Positions 48,442 to 57,874 of a stretch of 64,000 nucleotides of DNA are shown here, in pieces (positions within the stretch are counted from its first letter, which is position 1; each line of letters begins with the position of its first letter). The position numbers and the translations under genes are program-made. The notes below the pieces were generated by a model. That model made no database searches. It was not told the origin of the DNA and was given only the letters and a program-made list of their open reading frames with translations. This stretch comes from RGIG995 sp045542115 (GTDB lineage Bacteria > Bacillota > Clostridia > Oscillospirales > UBA644). Location of the stretch: positions 1 through 64,000 of the forward strand of contig JAZQKK010000022.1 of assembly GCA_045542115.1 (NCBI GenBank), in the 5' to 3' direction.

Positions 48442-51400
48442 TTACGCGTCGATGGTGGAAATGCAAAGAGTGGTTTCTTCCAAAACGTCCAGAAGAACTT
48501 TGACGGTATCCAGGGCGGTAAACAGGGTCACGTTGTATTCCGTGGCCAGTTTACGGATCTGTCCGCCGTCGGCGTTGCCGGAACTGTCGGAAGAGGGGTC
48601 TTTTGTGTTGATGACGTAGGCGATGTGTCCCTGGCGGAGTGCGTCGGGGATTTCGTCGCTTCCTTCACTGATCTTCTTCAACGCGTGGGTGCGGATCCCG
48701 TGTTCTTTCAGGAACTTCGTGGTGCCTTCCGTCGCCTGGATATTAAAGCCCAGGTTGTAGAACCGACGAATCAAAGGCAGAGCCTCTTCCTTGTCTCCGT
48801 CGGCGATGGTGGCAAGAACGGTTCCGTAATTTTGCAGATGCATTCCTGCGGCTTGCAGCGCTTTGTAAAGTGCGCGGTTCATCTTATCGTCATAACCGAT
48901 GGCTTCTCCGGTGGATTTCATTTCCGGGGACAGGTATGCGTCCAGTCCGCGAATCTTATTAAAGGAGAAAACGGGCGCCTTCACGTACCACCGTTTCTTT
49001 TCGTCGGGATAAATGTCGAAAATGCCCTGTTCTTTCAAGGTCTTGCCCAAGATAACTTCGGTGGCGATATCCGCCAGGGAATAGCCGGTCGCCTTGGACA
49101 GGAACGGAACGGTCCTGGAAGAACGGGGATTGACTTCGATGATATAAACGTTATCGTCTTTGTCTACGATGAATTGGATATTATAAAGACCTACGATGCC
49201 AATTCCCAGACCCAACTGTTTGGCATATTGAAGAATGGTGCCTTTCACCTTATCGGAGACCGAGAAGGTGGGGTAGACCGAGATGGAGTCCCCGGAGTGG
49301 ACCCCGGTGCGTTCCACCAGTTCCATAATGCCGGGAACGAAAACGCTGTGTCCGTCGCAAATGGCGTCCACTTCCACTTCCCGTCCGGAGATGTATTTGT
49401 CCACCAAAACCGGCTTGTCTTCGTCGATTTCAACGGCGGTCTTCAAATAGTGTTTCAACTGTTCTTCGTTTGCAACGATTTGCATCGCCCGTCCGCCGAG
49501 CACGAAGGAAGGACGGACCAAAACGGGGTAGCCGATCTCCGCGGCGGCTTTGATACCGTCTTCCATATTGGTAACGGCCTGTCCTTTTGCCCGAGGAATG
49601 TTCAGTTCGTTCAAGAGTTGTTCAAAGGCGTTGCGGTCTTCCGCTTTGTCGATGGCGGCACAGTCGGTCCCGATAATCTTCACGCCCCGGTCAAAGAGAG
49701 GCTGTGCCAGATTAATGGCAGTCTGGCCTCCCAAAGAAGCAATGACGCCTACGGGTTTTTCAAATTCGATGATATTCATCACGTCTTCCGGCGTGAGGGG
49801 TTCGAAATACAGCTTGTCCGCCGTGGTGTAGTCGGTGGAAACGGTCTCGGGGTTGTTGTTGATAATGATGGCTTCATAGCCGGAATTTTTGATGGTGGTT
49901 ACGGCGTGAACGGTGGAGTAGTCGAATTCTACCCCCTGTCCGATGCGGATAGGACCGGCACCGAGGACCACGATTTTCTTCTTGTCGGTAATCACCGAGG
50001 CGTTTTGGCCGGTGTAAGAAGAATAGAAATAGGGGATATAAGCATTGGTATGGCAGGTGTCTACCATCCGGAAGGCGGGGAAGATGCTGTTTTGCTTCCG
50101 GAGATCGTAAACGTCCCGTTCGCCGCAATTCCACATCCGGGCGATATATTTATCCCCAAAGCCCATTTTTTTGGCTTCTTTCAGAAGGTCCACGTCGTTG
50201 ACGTTCTTTTTCAGCGTTTCTTCCATATCCACGATGCGTTTGATGGCTTCCAGGAAATACTCGGTGATTTGAGTAATTTCGTGAATCTTTTCCACGGAAA
50301 CGCCGTGATAGAACAGTTCCGCAATGGCAAAGATATTGTCGGAACGGAATTCTTTGATATAGTCCAGAAGCTGGTCCACGGACATATTGTCAAATTTGGA
50401 AAGATAAATGTGGTTTGCGCCGATTTCCAGGGAGCGGATGCCTTTCAGCAACGCTTCTTCCAGATTGGAGCCGATGCCCATAACTTCCCCGGTGGCTTTC
50501 ATCTGAGTGCCCAGCTTGTTGGTGGCCGAGGCAAATTTATCGAAGGGGAAACGGGGCAGTTTTGCAATCACGTAATCCAGCTGAGGCTCAAAGGCGGCGT
50601 TGGTGTTGGCGATCTTGATATCTTCCAGAGCCATCCCTACGGCAATCTTGGCGGTGACTCGGGCGATGGGGTATCCGGATGCCTTGGAGGCCAGCGCGGA
50701 AGACCGGGAAACGCGGGGATTGACTTCGATGAGATAGTATTCGGAAGAATTGGGATTCAGGGCGAACTGAACGTTGCAGCCCCCCTCGATCTTTAATTCC
50801 TTAATCAGTTTGATGGCGGAATCGTTGAGCATTTTCAGGTCGTGGTCGTTCAGGGTCATCACGGGAGCAACCACCACCGAGTCTCCGGTGTGCACGCCGA
50901 CGGGGTCGATATTTTCCATTCCGCAGATGGTGATGGCGTGGTCTTGGGAGTCCCGCATTACTTCAAATTCGATTTCCTTGTAACCCTTTACGGATTTTTC
51001 TACAAGGACCTGATGCACGGGGGAAAGTTTGAAGGCGTTCAGCCCCACGTCGATCAGTTCTTCTTCGCTGTAAGCAAAGCCGCCGCCGGTCCCCCCTAAG
51101 GTAAACGCGGGACGAAGCACGACGGGATAACCGATCCGGGCCGCTGCTTCCTTGGCCTGCTCAATATCGTAGGTGATTTCGGAAGGAATGACCGGCTCTC
51201 CGATGGACTGACACAGTTCCTTGAACAATTCCCGGTCTTCCGCCCGTTCGATGGACTTGCTGGACGTTCCCAACAGTTCCACGTTACATTCCCGAAGGAT
51301 GCCTTTGCGTTCCAGCTGCATCGCCAGGTTCAGACCGGTCTGTCCTCCGATGCCGGGAACGATGGCGTCGGGACGTTCGTAGCGGATGATTTTTGCGATA

Positions 51401-51618
51401 TATTCCAAGGTAAGAGGCTCCATATAGACCTTGTCCGCAATGGAGGTATCGGTCATAATGGTGGCCGGGTTGGAGTTGCAAAGGACAACTTCATAGCCTT
51501 CTTCTTTCAGGGCAAGACAGGCTTGGGTTCCGGCATAGTCAAATTCCGCCGCTTGGCCGATGACGATGGGGCCGGAGCCGATAATCAGGATTTTTTTAAG
51601 GTCAGTTCTTTTGGGCAT
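48442..51618 (-). CDS. carB: carbamoyl phosphate synthase large subunit
   Basis: Makes carbamoyl phosphate for pyrimidines and arginine. The protein is 1058 residues from ATG 51618 and contains two ATP-grasp halves: KKILIIGSGPIVIGQAAEFDYAG begins the first and KKIVVLGAGPIRIGQGVEFDYS the second, followed by the oligomerisation and C-terminal MGS-like allosteric domain (SSGNADGGQIRKLA). The start behind AAGGAGG is preferred over an in-frame ATG 18 bases upstream. The partner glutaminase gene carA is not adjacent, which is unusual; see findings. Confidence 0.97.
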   Translation of the reverse strand: MPKRTDLKKILIIGSGPIVIGQAAEFDYAGTQACLALKEEGYEVVLCNSNPATIMTDTSIADKVYMEPLTLEYIAKIIRYERPDAIVPGIGGQTGLNLAMQLERKGILRECNVELLGTSSKSIERAEDRELFKELCQSIGEPVIPSEITYDIEQAKEAAARIGYPVVLRPAFTLGGTGGGFAYSEEELIDVGLNAFKLSPVHQVLVEKSVKGYKEIEFEVMRDSQDHAITICGMENIDPVGVHTGDSVVVAPVMTLNDHDLKMLNDSAIKLIKELKIEGGCNVQFALNPNSSEYYLIEVNPRVSRSSALASKASGYPIARVTAKIAVGMALEDIKIANTNAAFEPQLDYVIAKLPRFPFDKFASATNKLGTQMKATGEVMGIGSNLEEALLKGIRSLEIGANHIYLSKFDNMSVDQLLDYIKEFRSDNIFAIAELFYHGVSVEKIHEITQITEYFLEAIKRIVDMEETLKKNVNDVDLLKEAKKMGFGDKYIARMWNCGERDVYDLRKQNSIFPAFRMVDTCHTNAYIPYFYSSYTGQNASVITDKKKIVVLGAGPIRIGQGVEFDYSTVHAVTTIKNSGYEAIIINNNPETVSTDYTTADKLYFEPLTPEDVMNIIEFEKPVGVIASLGGQTAINLAQPLFDRGVKIIGTDCAAIDKAEDRNAFEQLLNELNIPRAKGQAVTNMEDGIKAAAEIGYPVLVRPSFVLGGRAMQIVANEEQLKHYLKTAVEIDEDKPVLVDKYISGREVEVDAICDGHSVFVPGIMELVERTGVHSGDSISVYPTFSVSDKVKGTILQYAKQLGLGIGIVGLYNIQFIVDKDDNVYIIEVNPRSSRTVPFLSKATGYSLADIATEVILGKTLKEQGIFDIYPDEKKRWYVKAPVFSFNKIRGLDAYLSPEMKSTGEAIGYDDKMNRALYKALQAAGMHLQNYGTVLATIADGDKEEALPLIRRFYNLGFNIQATEGTTKFLKEHGIRTHALKKISEGSDEIPDALRQGHIAYVINTKDPSSDSSGNADGGQIRKLATEYNVTLFTALDTVKVLLDVLEETTLCISTIDA

Positions 51619-51663
51619 TGCAGTTGCCTCCTTCAATATATTCTCAAATAATTTTTTACCAAG

Positions 51664-52872
51664 TTAAATAAGCTTTCCGCCGCAGACCGTGGCGATGTGT
51701 TTCCCGTACAGGGTCATTCCCTCAAAGGGCGTGGCACGGCCTTTCGTGGCAAAGGTTTGTGGGGTGACGGCGTAGGATTCGGTCAAATCCCAAAGGCTGA
51801 ATCCGTCCAGGGGAAGACCGAACCGTTTCCGGGGAGCGTAGCACATCAATTCCAACAACCGTTCCATCGTTAGGATTCCCGGTTTGACTAGGTGGGTATA
51901 CATTGCGGGAAATGCGGTTTCCAGACCCACAATACCAAACAGACTTTGTTCCAGCCCCCGGCTCTTTTCTTCTGCGGAATGGGGGGCGTGGTCGGTGGCA
52001 ATCATATCCACCGTGCCGTCCAAGACTCCTTCCAACAGGGCTTGACGGTCGCTTTCTGCCCGTAAGGGGGGATTCATTTTCCACTTTCCGTCTTCTTGGA
52101 GGTGAGAGTCGTTGAAAATCAGATAATGGGGTGCGGTCTCACAGGTGACGTCCAGACCGGACTTCTTGGCTTGCCGTATCAGCTCCACGCTTTCTTTGGC
52201 CGAAACGTGGCACACGTGATAAGCGCAACCGATTTTGGCCACAAGTTCCAGATCCCGCTGAATCTGCAAATATTCACAGGCCGAGGGAATTCCCGTATGT
52301 CCGTGAGCCTTTGCATAGTCTCCCAGATGGATGCAGCCCCCTTTCAGGGCGTCCACTTCCGTGTGGGCGGCAATGATTTTGCCCAGGCCTTTGGCCCGTC
52401 TCATCGCTTCTGCCATCATTTCATCAGACTGGACTCCTCGTCCGTCGTCGGAGAAGGCAACCACGTCGGCGGCCATTCCTTCCAGGTCGGCTAAGGTATT
52501 TCCCAATTCTCCCACGGTAATGGCTCCGTAGGGATAGACCGAAATGACGGCCTTTTCCCGGATGGCATCCAACTGCACGGCAAGGTGTTCCTTCGAGTCG
52601 GGAACGGGATTCAGATTCGGCATCGTGCAAACGGCAGTATAACCGCCCTTTGCCGCCGCAGTACTCCCCGTGGCAACGTCCTCTTTATACGAAAAGCCCG
52701 GCTCGCGAAAATGAACGTGCACGTCGCAAAAGCCGGGAAGAAGAGTATATTCTTTTTTGTCAGCGGTGGGAAGGACGGAGGACAAATCGAGAACGGAAAA
52801 CACGTCCCGGTCCGAAGAATTCTTCGGCAGGTATTGGGTATTCAGTGTAACGTTCATTGTTTGCTTCGCCAT
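51664..52872 (-). CDS. pyrC: dihydroorotase
   Basis: Zinc enzyme cyclising carbamoyl aspartate. The 402-residue product is of the large (type I) class: LLPGFCDVHVHFREPGFSYKED with the metal HxH, CTMPNLNPVPDS, the region GKIIAAHTE, CHVSAKESVELI and the metal Asp in DMIATDHAPHSAEEK. ATG 52872 follows CGGAGG at the end of a leader with a terminator hairpin. It is the first gene of the pyr operon. Confidence 0.96.
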   Translation of the reverse strand: MAKQTMNVTLNTQYLPKNSSDRDVFSVLDLSSVLPTADKKEYTLLPGFCDVHVHFREPGFSYKEDVATGSTAAAKGGYTAVCTMPNLNPVPDSKEHLAVQLDAIREKAVISVYPYGAITVGELGNTLADLEGMAADVVAFSDDGRGVQSDEMMAEAMRRAKGLGKIIAAHTEVDALKGGCIHLGDYAKAHGHTGIPSACEYLQIQRDLELVAKIGCAYHVCHVSAKESVELIRQAKKSGLDVTCETAPHYLIFNDSHLQEDGKWKMNPPLRAESDRQALLEGVLDGTVDMIATDHAPHSAEEKSRGLEQSLFGIVGLETAFPAMYTHLVKPGILTMERLLELMCYAPRKRFGLPLDGFSLWDLTESYAVTPQTFATKGRATPFEGMTLYGKHIATVCGGKLI

Positions 52873-52888
52873 ATTTTCCTCCGTATAT

Positions 52889-52914
52889 AAAAAAATCTGC
52901 CAGAGCACGGCAGA
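52889..52914 (-). terminator. attenuator terminator in the pyr operon leader
   Basis: On the minus strand TCTGCC/GGCAGA stem around GTGCTCT followed by seven T-rich bases, between the promoter and the pyrC ribosome-binding site. An upstream GACGG/CCGTC hairpin (about 52922-52947) could be the competing structure. A short frame beginning ATGACCGTCGG runs through the terminator and into pyrC in another frame, so coupling of translation to termination is possible. A PyrR-type consensus site was not found with confidence. Confidence 0.75.
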
Positions 52915-53006
52915 ACAGACCGACGGTCATAATGCCGTCCGGGAAGGGAACCGTCTTGCCGATCTCTCGTATCGTCTTAAAGATTGTTCTATTAAATTCT
53001 TTATAT

Positions 53007-53035
53007 ATTATAACACACCGGGCCCGCATTGTCAA
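53007..53035 (-). promoter_or_regulatory. consensus sigma-A promoter of the pyr operon
   Basis: On the minus strand TTGACA (53035-53030), 17-bp spacer, TATAAT (53012-53007); perfect consensus, giving a leader of about 128 bases. Confidence 0.92.
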
Positions 53036-53101
53036 TAGGACAAGAGTAAACTTTTTTTGACAGAAAAACGACCTGTATTATTTAAAAAAATGTGAATTAC
53101 C

Positions 53102-53130
53102 TTGACCGTTCTCCCGAAAGATGATATACT
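53102..53130 (+). promoter_or_regulatory. sigma-A promoter of the AMP-ligase gene
   Basis: TTGACC (53102-53107), 17-bp spacer, TATACT (53125-53130), 39 bp before the start codon. Confidence 0.83.
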
Positions 53131-53168
53131 GAAAAAGATAAGAAGAGAATTAAAACTGAGGTAGTTTT

Positions 53169-54842
53169 ATGTCGCACATCTCCATTCCCGAAAAATTGAA
53201 TTATTTCAACGGCACGATGTGGCAAGGGGTTCGTGACGCTGCTCAGCGGTACCCCACGGCGGTCGCTTATGATTTTTTCGGCAGAAGTACTACGTATCGG
53301 CAGTTTACAAAGGACGTGGAGCGATGTGCCGGGGGATTGACCGCTTTGGGCGTGAAGCCCCACGACCGGGTGACGGTATGTCTTCCCAACTGTCCCCAGG
53401 CGGTGGTGTTGTTTTATGCAATCAACGCCATCGGGGCGGTGTCGAATATGGTCCACCCGTTGTCTGGGGAAAAAGAGATTGAATTTTTTCTCCGGGAGTC
53501 GGGAAGTAAAATTGCAGTAACGCTGGACCAATTTTACGGAAAATTTGCGGCGGTGGAGAACAACGTTTCTCTCGAAACCGTGATCGTCACTTCCGTGGCC
53601 GACGCCCTGTCTTTCCCGAAGAAGATAGGATTCCGACTGACTGAAGCAAACAAGATTCCGCCCCTGCCGAAAACGAAAAAAATCCTTCGGTGGAACGATT
53701 TTTTAAAGCAGGGGAAAAACAGTGAAACCGCCTTGGATTTTTCCGGGAACGCCGACGATTGCGCGGTGATTTTATACAGTGGTGGCACCACGGGAACCAC
53801 CAAAGGCGTGTGTTTGTCCAACCGAAATTTTAACGCTCTGGCCCAGCAGATCATTGCCGTCAATCCGATGTTTCGTCCGGGGGATAAGATGTTGGCGGTG
53901 ATGCCGGTCTTTCACGGGTTTGGGCTTGGCGTTTCCATTCATTCGATGCTGTTTTCCGGGGGACGATGTCTTTTGGTCCCTCGGTTTACGGTAAAAAGTT
54001 ATGTGAAACTGTTGAAGAAAAACAAATGCAATTTCATTGCCGGCGTACCGTCTCTTTACGAGGCGCTCCTCCGGGAAGATTTGATGAAAAACGTCGATTT
54101 GTCTTCCTTAAAAGGGGTATTCAGTGGCGGGGATTCCTTGTCGGTGGAATTGAAAAAGCGGTTGGACCGGTTCTTGGCGGAGCATCAAGCGTCGGTGTCC
54201 GTCCGGGAAGGTTACGGAACCACAGAATGTGTCACCGCCTCTTGCCTCACGCCCTGCGGTAGATATAAGGAAGGGTCCATAGGAATTCCCTTCCCCGATA
54301 CCTATTATAAAATCGTTCGCCCCGGCACGGAAGAAGAATTGCCCTTCGGTGAGGCGGGGGAGATCTGCCTTTCCGGTCCCACGGTAATGTTGGGATATCT
54401 GAATCGCCCCGAAGAAACGGCCCGGGTATTGCACCGCCACGCCGACGGAAACGTTTGGGTACACACCGGAGATTTGGGGACGATGGATTCCGAAGGATTC
54501 GTCTATTTTTGTCAGCGAATCAAACGGGTCATCGTTACCAACGGATACAACGTGTATCCCTCCCGCATCGAAAATGTTTTGGACGGAATGGACGAAGTTC
54601 AGATTTCTTGTGTTATCGGCGTTCCCGACTCCATTCGCGGGCAACGGGTGAAGGCGTTCGTGGTGTTGAAACCGGGAATTTCTCCCACCGAAGAGACCAA
54701 AGAAACGATTTTAAAACATTGCGAAAAATATATTGCAAAATACGCACTTCCCCGGCAACTGGAATTCCGCACGGATTTGCCGAAAACCCCCGTGGGGAAA
54801 GTGGCGTATCGAGTACTGGAAGAAGAACAATCGTTAAAATAA
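53169..54842 (+). CDS. acyl-CoA synthetase / AMP-dependent ligase (ANL superfamily)
   Basis: Activates a carboxylic acid with ATP to an acyl-adenylate and probably transfers it to CoA. The 557-residue product shows the P-loop-like YSGGTTGTTKG (about residue 200), KGVFSGGDSLS, the substrate-pocket VREGYGTTECVTAS, the adenylate motif WVHTGDLGTMDSEGFVYF and the hinge IKRVIVTNGYNVYPSRIENVL, with the C-terminal catalytic Lys region PKTPVGKVAYR. Long- or medium-chain fatty acids are common substrates but cannot be deduced. It is followed after 12 bp by the glycosidase-like gene, probably in one transcript. Confidence 0.92.
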   Translation: MSHISIPEKLNYFNGTMWQGVRDAAQRYPTAVAYDFFGRSTTYRQFTKDVERCAGGLTALGVKPHDRVTVCLPNCPQAVVLFYAINAIGAVSNMVHPLSGEKEIEFFLRESGSKIAVTLDQFYGKFAAVENNVSLETVIVTSVADALSFPKKIGFRLTEANKIPPLPKTKKILRWNDFLKQGKNSETALDFSGNADDCAVILYSGGTTGTTKGVCLSNRNFNALAQQIIAVNPMFRPGDKMLAVMPVFHGFGLGVSIHSMLFSGGRCLLVPRFTVKSYVKLLKKNKCNFIAGVPSLYEALLREDLMKNVDLSSLKGVFSGGDSLSVELKKRLDRFLAEHQASVSVREGYGTTECVTASCLTPCGRYKEGSIGIPFPDTYYKIVRPGTEEELPFGEAGEICLSGPTVMLGYLNRPEETARVLHRHADGNVWVHTGDLGTMDSEGFVYFCQRIKRVIVTNGYNVYPSRIENVLDGMDEVQISCVIGVPDSIRGQRVKAFVVLKPGISPTEETKETILKHCEKYIAKYALPRQLEFRTDLPKTPVGKVAYRVLEEEQSLK

Positions 54843-54854
54843 AGGAGTAACAGT

Positions 54855-56765
54855 ATGGATTATTTTAAATTGTGTAAAAAAGGAATTCGTTGGACGGTCC
54901 GCAAAGGGCAAGTCCATCAAGACGACGTAGAAATGGCGGGGTTTTACACCGCTGATTTGGTGACCTACGGGGTTTCCGAAGGAGGTGTCGCGGTGCTGGA
55001 ACGATATTGTGTTTTTCCTACGCTGCGAACCATCCCCAATAATACGCACGCCTCGTTGCGGAAGCAATTTTGTGCTGAAAGTTTTCCCCAAATTTTGGCA
55101 AACGGGGAGGCTGAAACGGAATTTGCGGTATCCTTTACGTTGGATGGAATCCTGACCGTCAAGACCCGCACGACCCATTTTGAGATTATCCGGGAGTGTT
55201 TTCCGGCGATGTATCTGCTTGCCGCGGTGGAACGAACGACGGTGAAAAACAGGACCGACGCCCCGGTCTCCCTTTCTCTTTCCACACCGGAAGTGGTTTT
55301 GGATGCCGAAGTCCGTGGAACGAAGGGGTTGTATCAGTTGGAAGTGATTCACGATTCCGTGGCTGCACTTTTAGAGCCGGGGGAAAGCTTGACCTTTGAC
55401 CTTGCTTGCACCGGTCGGAAAGCCAACGAACCGTTGGTTGTCGTGGACGGCGAAAAAGAAAAAAATCAGCGGCGTCGCCGTTGCCGGGAGTTGATGAACG
55501 CCGTCACTCTCACCACCGATGACAAAGAGTTGGATACGATGTTCCGTTTTGCCTGTCTTCGGGCAGGAGAAAGTATTTTCCGCACCATAACCGGGGATAT
55601 TCACGCTCCCGGGGGAATGAATTTCTACGCCGCGTCTTGGTGCAACGACCAGGTGGAATACGCCGGCCCGTGGTTTGCACAAACGGGAGATAATATAGAT
55701 TTGAACGCTTCTATGAACGCGTATGGTCATTATATGCCCTTTATGAGCGATTCTTATACCCCCATCCCCTCTTCGGTCATCGCCGAAGGCTTGGATATCT
55801 GGGAAGGAAAGGGAGACCGGGGAGATGCGGCGATGTATCTGTTCGGCGGTTCCTTCTTTGCCCTGATCTGCCATCGGGAAGAGTACACCCAAAAACTGTG
55901 GAAGGCGTTGCAGTGGTGTGCGGAATATTGCCACAGAAAGACTGGCCCCGAGGGTGTGGTTTTATCCGATACCGATGAATTGGAAGGGCGGTTCCCCACC
56001 GACCATTACGCCAATCTTTCCACCTCTTGCCTTGCCTACGGCGGATATCTTTTGGCGGCGAATTTGGCGGAAGAATTGGACGAACCGGACCTTGCGGCAC
56101 AATACCGCGTTTGGGCGGAAGACTTGAAGCAAGCCATTGAGATTTATTTTGGGGAAGATATGCACGGATTTCAGACGTATCGCTACACCAAAGGCCACGA
56201 TACGTTGCGCTCTTGGATTTGCCTTCCCCTGTGTATGCGAATTTTTGACCGTAAAGAAGATACGTTAAACGCCTTGTTTTCCCCCTATCTCTGGACGAAA
56301 AACGGGATGTTGACCTGTGAACGGGGGGAAGAAAATCAAAAAGACACGGTCTGGGACCGTTCCACCCTCTTCGGATTCAAGGGATCGTTTCTTGCAGACC
56401 GCATCGACCCGGCTTGGGACTCCTTTAAAGATTACGTACACACCCGTCTTTTGGGCGAACGGGTCCCCTATGCCGTGGAAGCCTATCCGGAAAACAGTAT
56501 GCGACATCTGAGTGGCGAGAGCGCGCTGTTTTGCCGTATTATTCCCGAAGGATTGTTCAAGCTGTGGCCTCTGGGCAATGGAACATATTCCATCACCCCC
56601 AATCTGCCCGGCCAGTTGACGCACTTGACGTTCGACGGCTGGCGCTTGGGCGGCCACCGCATCTGCTTGGAAATGGAACGGGGAAAGCCTTGCAAAATCT
56701 ACAAAGACGGCACCCTTCTCACCCAATGCGAGATTGGAAAAGAAATGGTTCTTGACGTGAAATAG
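54855..56765 (+). CDS. (alpha/alpha)-barrel glycosidase-like protein of unknown specificity
   Basis: The 636-residue protein has an N-terminal beta-sandwich (residues about 1-210) and a C-terminal six-hairpin-like helical barrel recalling GH63/GH78/GH94-type enzymes: MFRFACLRAGESIFRT, NFYAASWCNDQVEYAGP, LSDTDELEGRFPTDHYANL, TWDR-like VWDRSTLFGFKGSFL and PYAVEAYPENSMRHLSGESAL. Acidic residues in CNDQVEY and DTDELE are candidate catalytic groups. No signal peptide is seen. The start follows AAAGGAGTAACAGT. The specific family is not certain, and no sugar-transport genes flank it. Confidence 0.8.
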   Translation: MDYFKLCKKGIRWTVRKGQVHQDDVEMAGFYTADLVTYGVSEGGVAVLERYCVFPTLRTIPNNTHASLRKQFCAESFPQILANGEAETEFAVSFTLDGILTVKTRTTHFEIIRECFPAMYLLAAVERTTVKNRTDAPVSLSLSTPEVVLDAEVRGTKGLYQLEVIHDSVAALLEPGESLTFDLACTGRKANEPLVVVDGEKEKNQRRRRCRELMNAVTLTTDDKELDTMFRFACLRAGESIFRTITGDIHAPGGMNFYAASWCNDQVEYAGPWFAQTGDNIDLNASMNAYGHYMPFMSDSYTPIPSSVIAEGLDIWEGKGDRGDAAMYLFGGSFFALICHREEYTQKLWKALQWCAEYCHRKTGPEGVVLSDTDELEGRFPTDHYANLSTSCLAYGGYLLAANLAEELDEPDLAAQYRVWAEDLKQAIEIYFGEDMHGFQTYRYTKGHDTLRSWICLPLCMRIFDRKEDTLNALFSPYLWTKNGMLTCERGEENQKDTVWDRSTLFGFKGSFLADRIDPAWDSFKDYVHTRLLGERVPYAVEAYPENSMRHLSGESALFCRIIPEGLFKLWPLGNGTYSITPNLPGQLTHLTFDGWRLGGHRICLEMERGKPCKIYKDGTLLTQCEIGKEMVLDVK

Positions 56766-56791
56766 AATGGCAGAGCAACGGAAAAACATTT

Positions 56792-56806
56792 GCAATGTGG
56801 TATAAT
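56792..56806 (+). promoter_or_regulatory. probable extended -10 promoter of the proX operon
   Basis: TGG immediately before TATAAT (56801-56806) gives an extended -10 element; no good -35 hexamer lies at the right distance. Confidence 0.55.
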
Positions 56807-56835
56807 GATAGCATTAAAAAGAAGGAAGTGACGTT

Positions 56836-57390
56836 ATGATTCTCGTATCGGGGCGGCCTGAGGGGAACGAAGGGCGTTTGGCGAAGGAAATTCGCACTTA
56901 TGACTTGTTGGATTCCCTGAATATTTTATATCAGCGGGTGGACCACGAACCGGCGATGACGATGGAAGTGTGTGCTGAGATCGACAAGGTGCTGGATGCT
57001 CCTACCTGTAAAAATCTCTTTTTGTGCAACCGGCAGAAGACCGATTTTTATCTTCTGATGATTCCCGGAGACAAGCCCTTTAAAACGAAGGATCTGTCTG
57101 CACAGATCGGTTCTTCCCGGTTGTCTTTTGCGGCGGCGGAAGATATGGAACGGTACTTGGATATTACGCCCGGAGCGGTTAGCGTGATGGGGTTGATGAA
57201 CGATACGGAGGGCAAGGTGCGGCTTTTGATTGACGAAGACGTATTGAAGGAAACTTTGGTGGGCTGTCACCCGTGCGTGAATACCTCTTCGATTCGCCTG
57301 GCAACGAAGGATTTGATTGAAATCTTCCTTCCGGCAGTGAAACACGGGTATACGACGGTAATTTTGCCGGAATATACCGAAACGGTATAA
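56836..57390 (+). CDS. proX: prolyl-tRNA editing protein ProX (YbaK/EbsC family)
   Basis: A free-standing editing domain expected to hydrolyse Ala-tRNA(Pro) or similar mischarged tRNA. The 184-residue product has the family layout with YQRVDHEPAMTMEVCAEID, KNLFLCNRQKTDFYLLMIPGDKPF, the conserved substrate Lys/Gly region KDLSAQIGSSRLSFA, GAVSVMGLMND and the C-terminal HPCVNTSSIRLATKDLIEIF. It starts behind AAGGAAGTGACGTT and is the first of five closely spaced genes to 60690. Confidence 0.9.
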   Translation: MILVSGRPEGNEGRLAKEIRTYDLLDSLNILYQRVDHEPAMTMEVCAEIDKVLDAPTCKNLFLCNRQKTDFYLLMIPGDKPFKTKDLSAQIGSSRLSFAAAEDMERYLDITPGAVSVMGLMNDTEGKVRLLIDEDVLKETLVGCHPCVNTSSIRLATKDLIEIFLPAVKHGYTTVILPEYTETV

Positions 57391-57394
57391 ATAG

Positions 57395-57874
57395 ATGAAG
57401 ATAATGTTCGTATGCCACGGAAATATCTGCCGCAGTCCGATGGCGGAGTTCCTTTTTCGGGATTTAACGCAAAAGGCGGGGTTGCAGGACAAGATTACCG
57501 TTTCTTCTAGTGCTACTTCTACCGAAGAAATATGGAATGGCGTTGGAAATCCCGTCTATCCCCCCGCCCGGGAAGAATTGGCAAAACACGGTCTTTCCTG
57601 TGTCGGAAAACGTGCAGTTCAACTGCAAAAATCCGATTATGAAAAATATGATATGTTTGTTGCAATGGACGAGAATAATGTCCGGAATATTTACCGCATT
57701 TTTCGGGATGACCCCAAAGGGAAGGTCTGCAAATTGTTGGATTTTGCCGGCGGCGGGGACGTTGCTGACCCGTGGTATTCGGAGCGGTTTGACGTGGCGT
57801 ATGACGATGTTTTGCGGGGTTGCAAAGGACTTTTGGAGTATTTAATCCAAGACGGTATTAAAAATGAAGTATAA
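57395..57874 (+). CDS. low-molecular-weight protein-tyrosine (or arginine) phosphatase
   Basis: The 159-residue protein has the complete active-site loop VCHGNICRSPMAEFL near the N terminus and the catalytic acid in VADPWYSERFDVAYDDV. It belongs to the family including Wzb and YwlE; which residue it dephosphorylates in vivo is unknown. It begins four bases after proX, with only a weak ribosome-binding site, and overlaps sfsA by 11 bases, indicating translational coupling. Confidence 0.94.
   Translation: MKIMFVCHGNICRSPMAEFLFRDLTQKAGLQDKITVSSSATSTEEIWNGVGNPVYPPAREELAKHGLSCVGKRAVQLQKSDYEKYDMFVAMDENNVRNIYRIFRDDPKGKVCKLLDFAGGGDVADPWYSERFDVAYDDVLRGCKGLLEYLIQDGIKNEV

Noticed and set aside
48433..50796. 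787-codon open frame opposite carB
   Set aside because: Complete overlap with carB in the antisense frame; composition is that of a reverse-complement shadow.
52873..53000. PyrR-binding loop in the pyr leader
   Set aside because: No segment matched the usual PyrR consensus well enough to call; only the terminator and a competing hairpin are supported.
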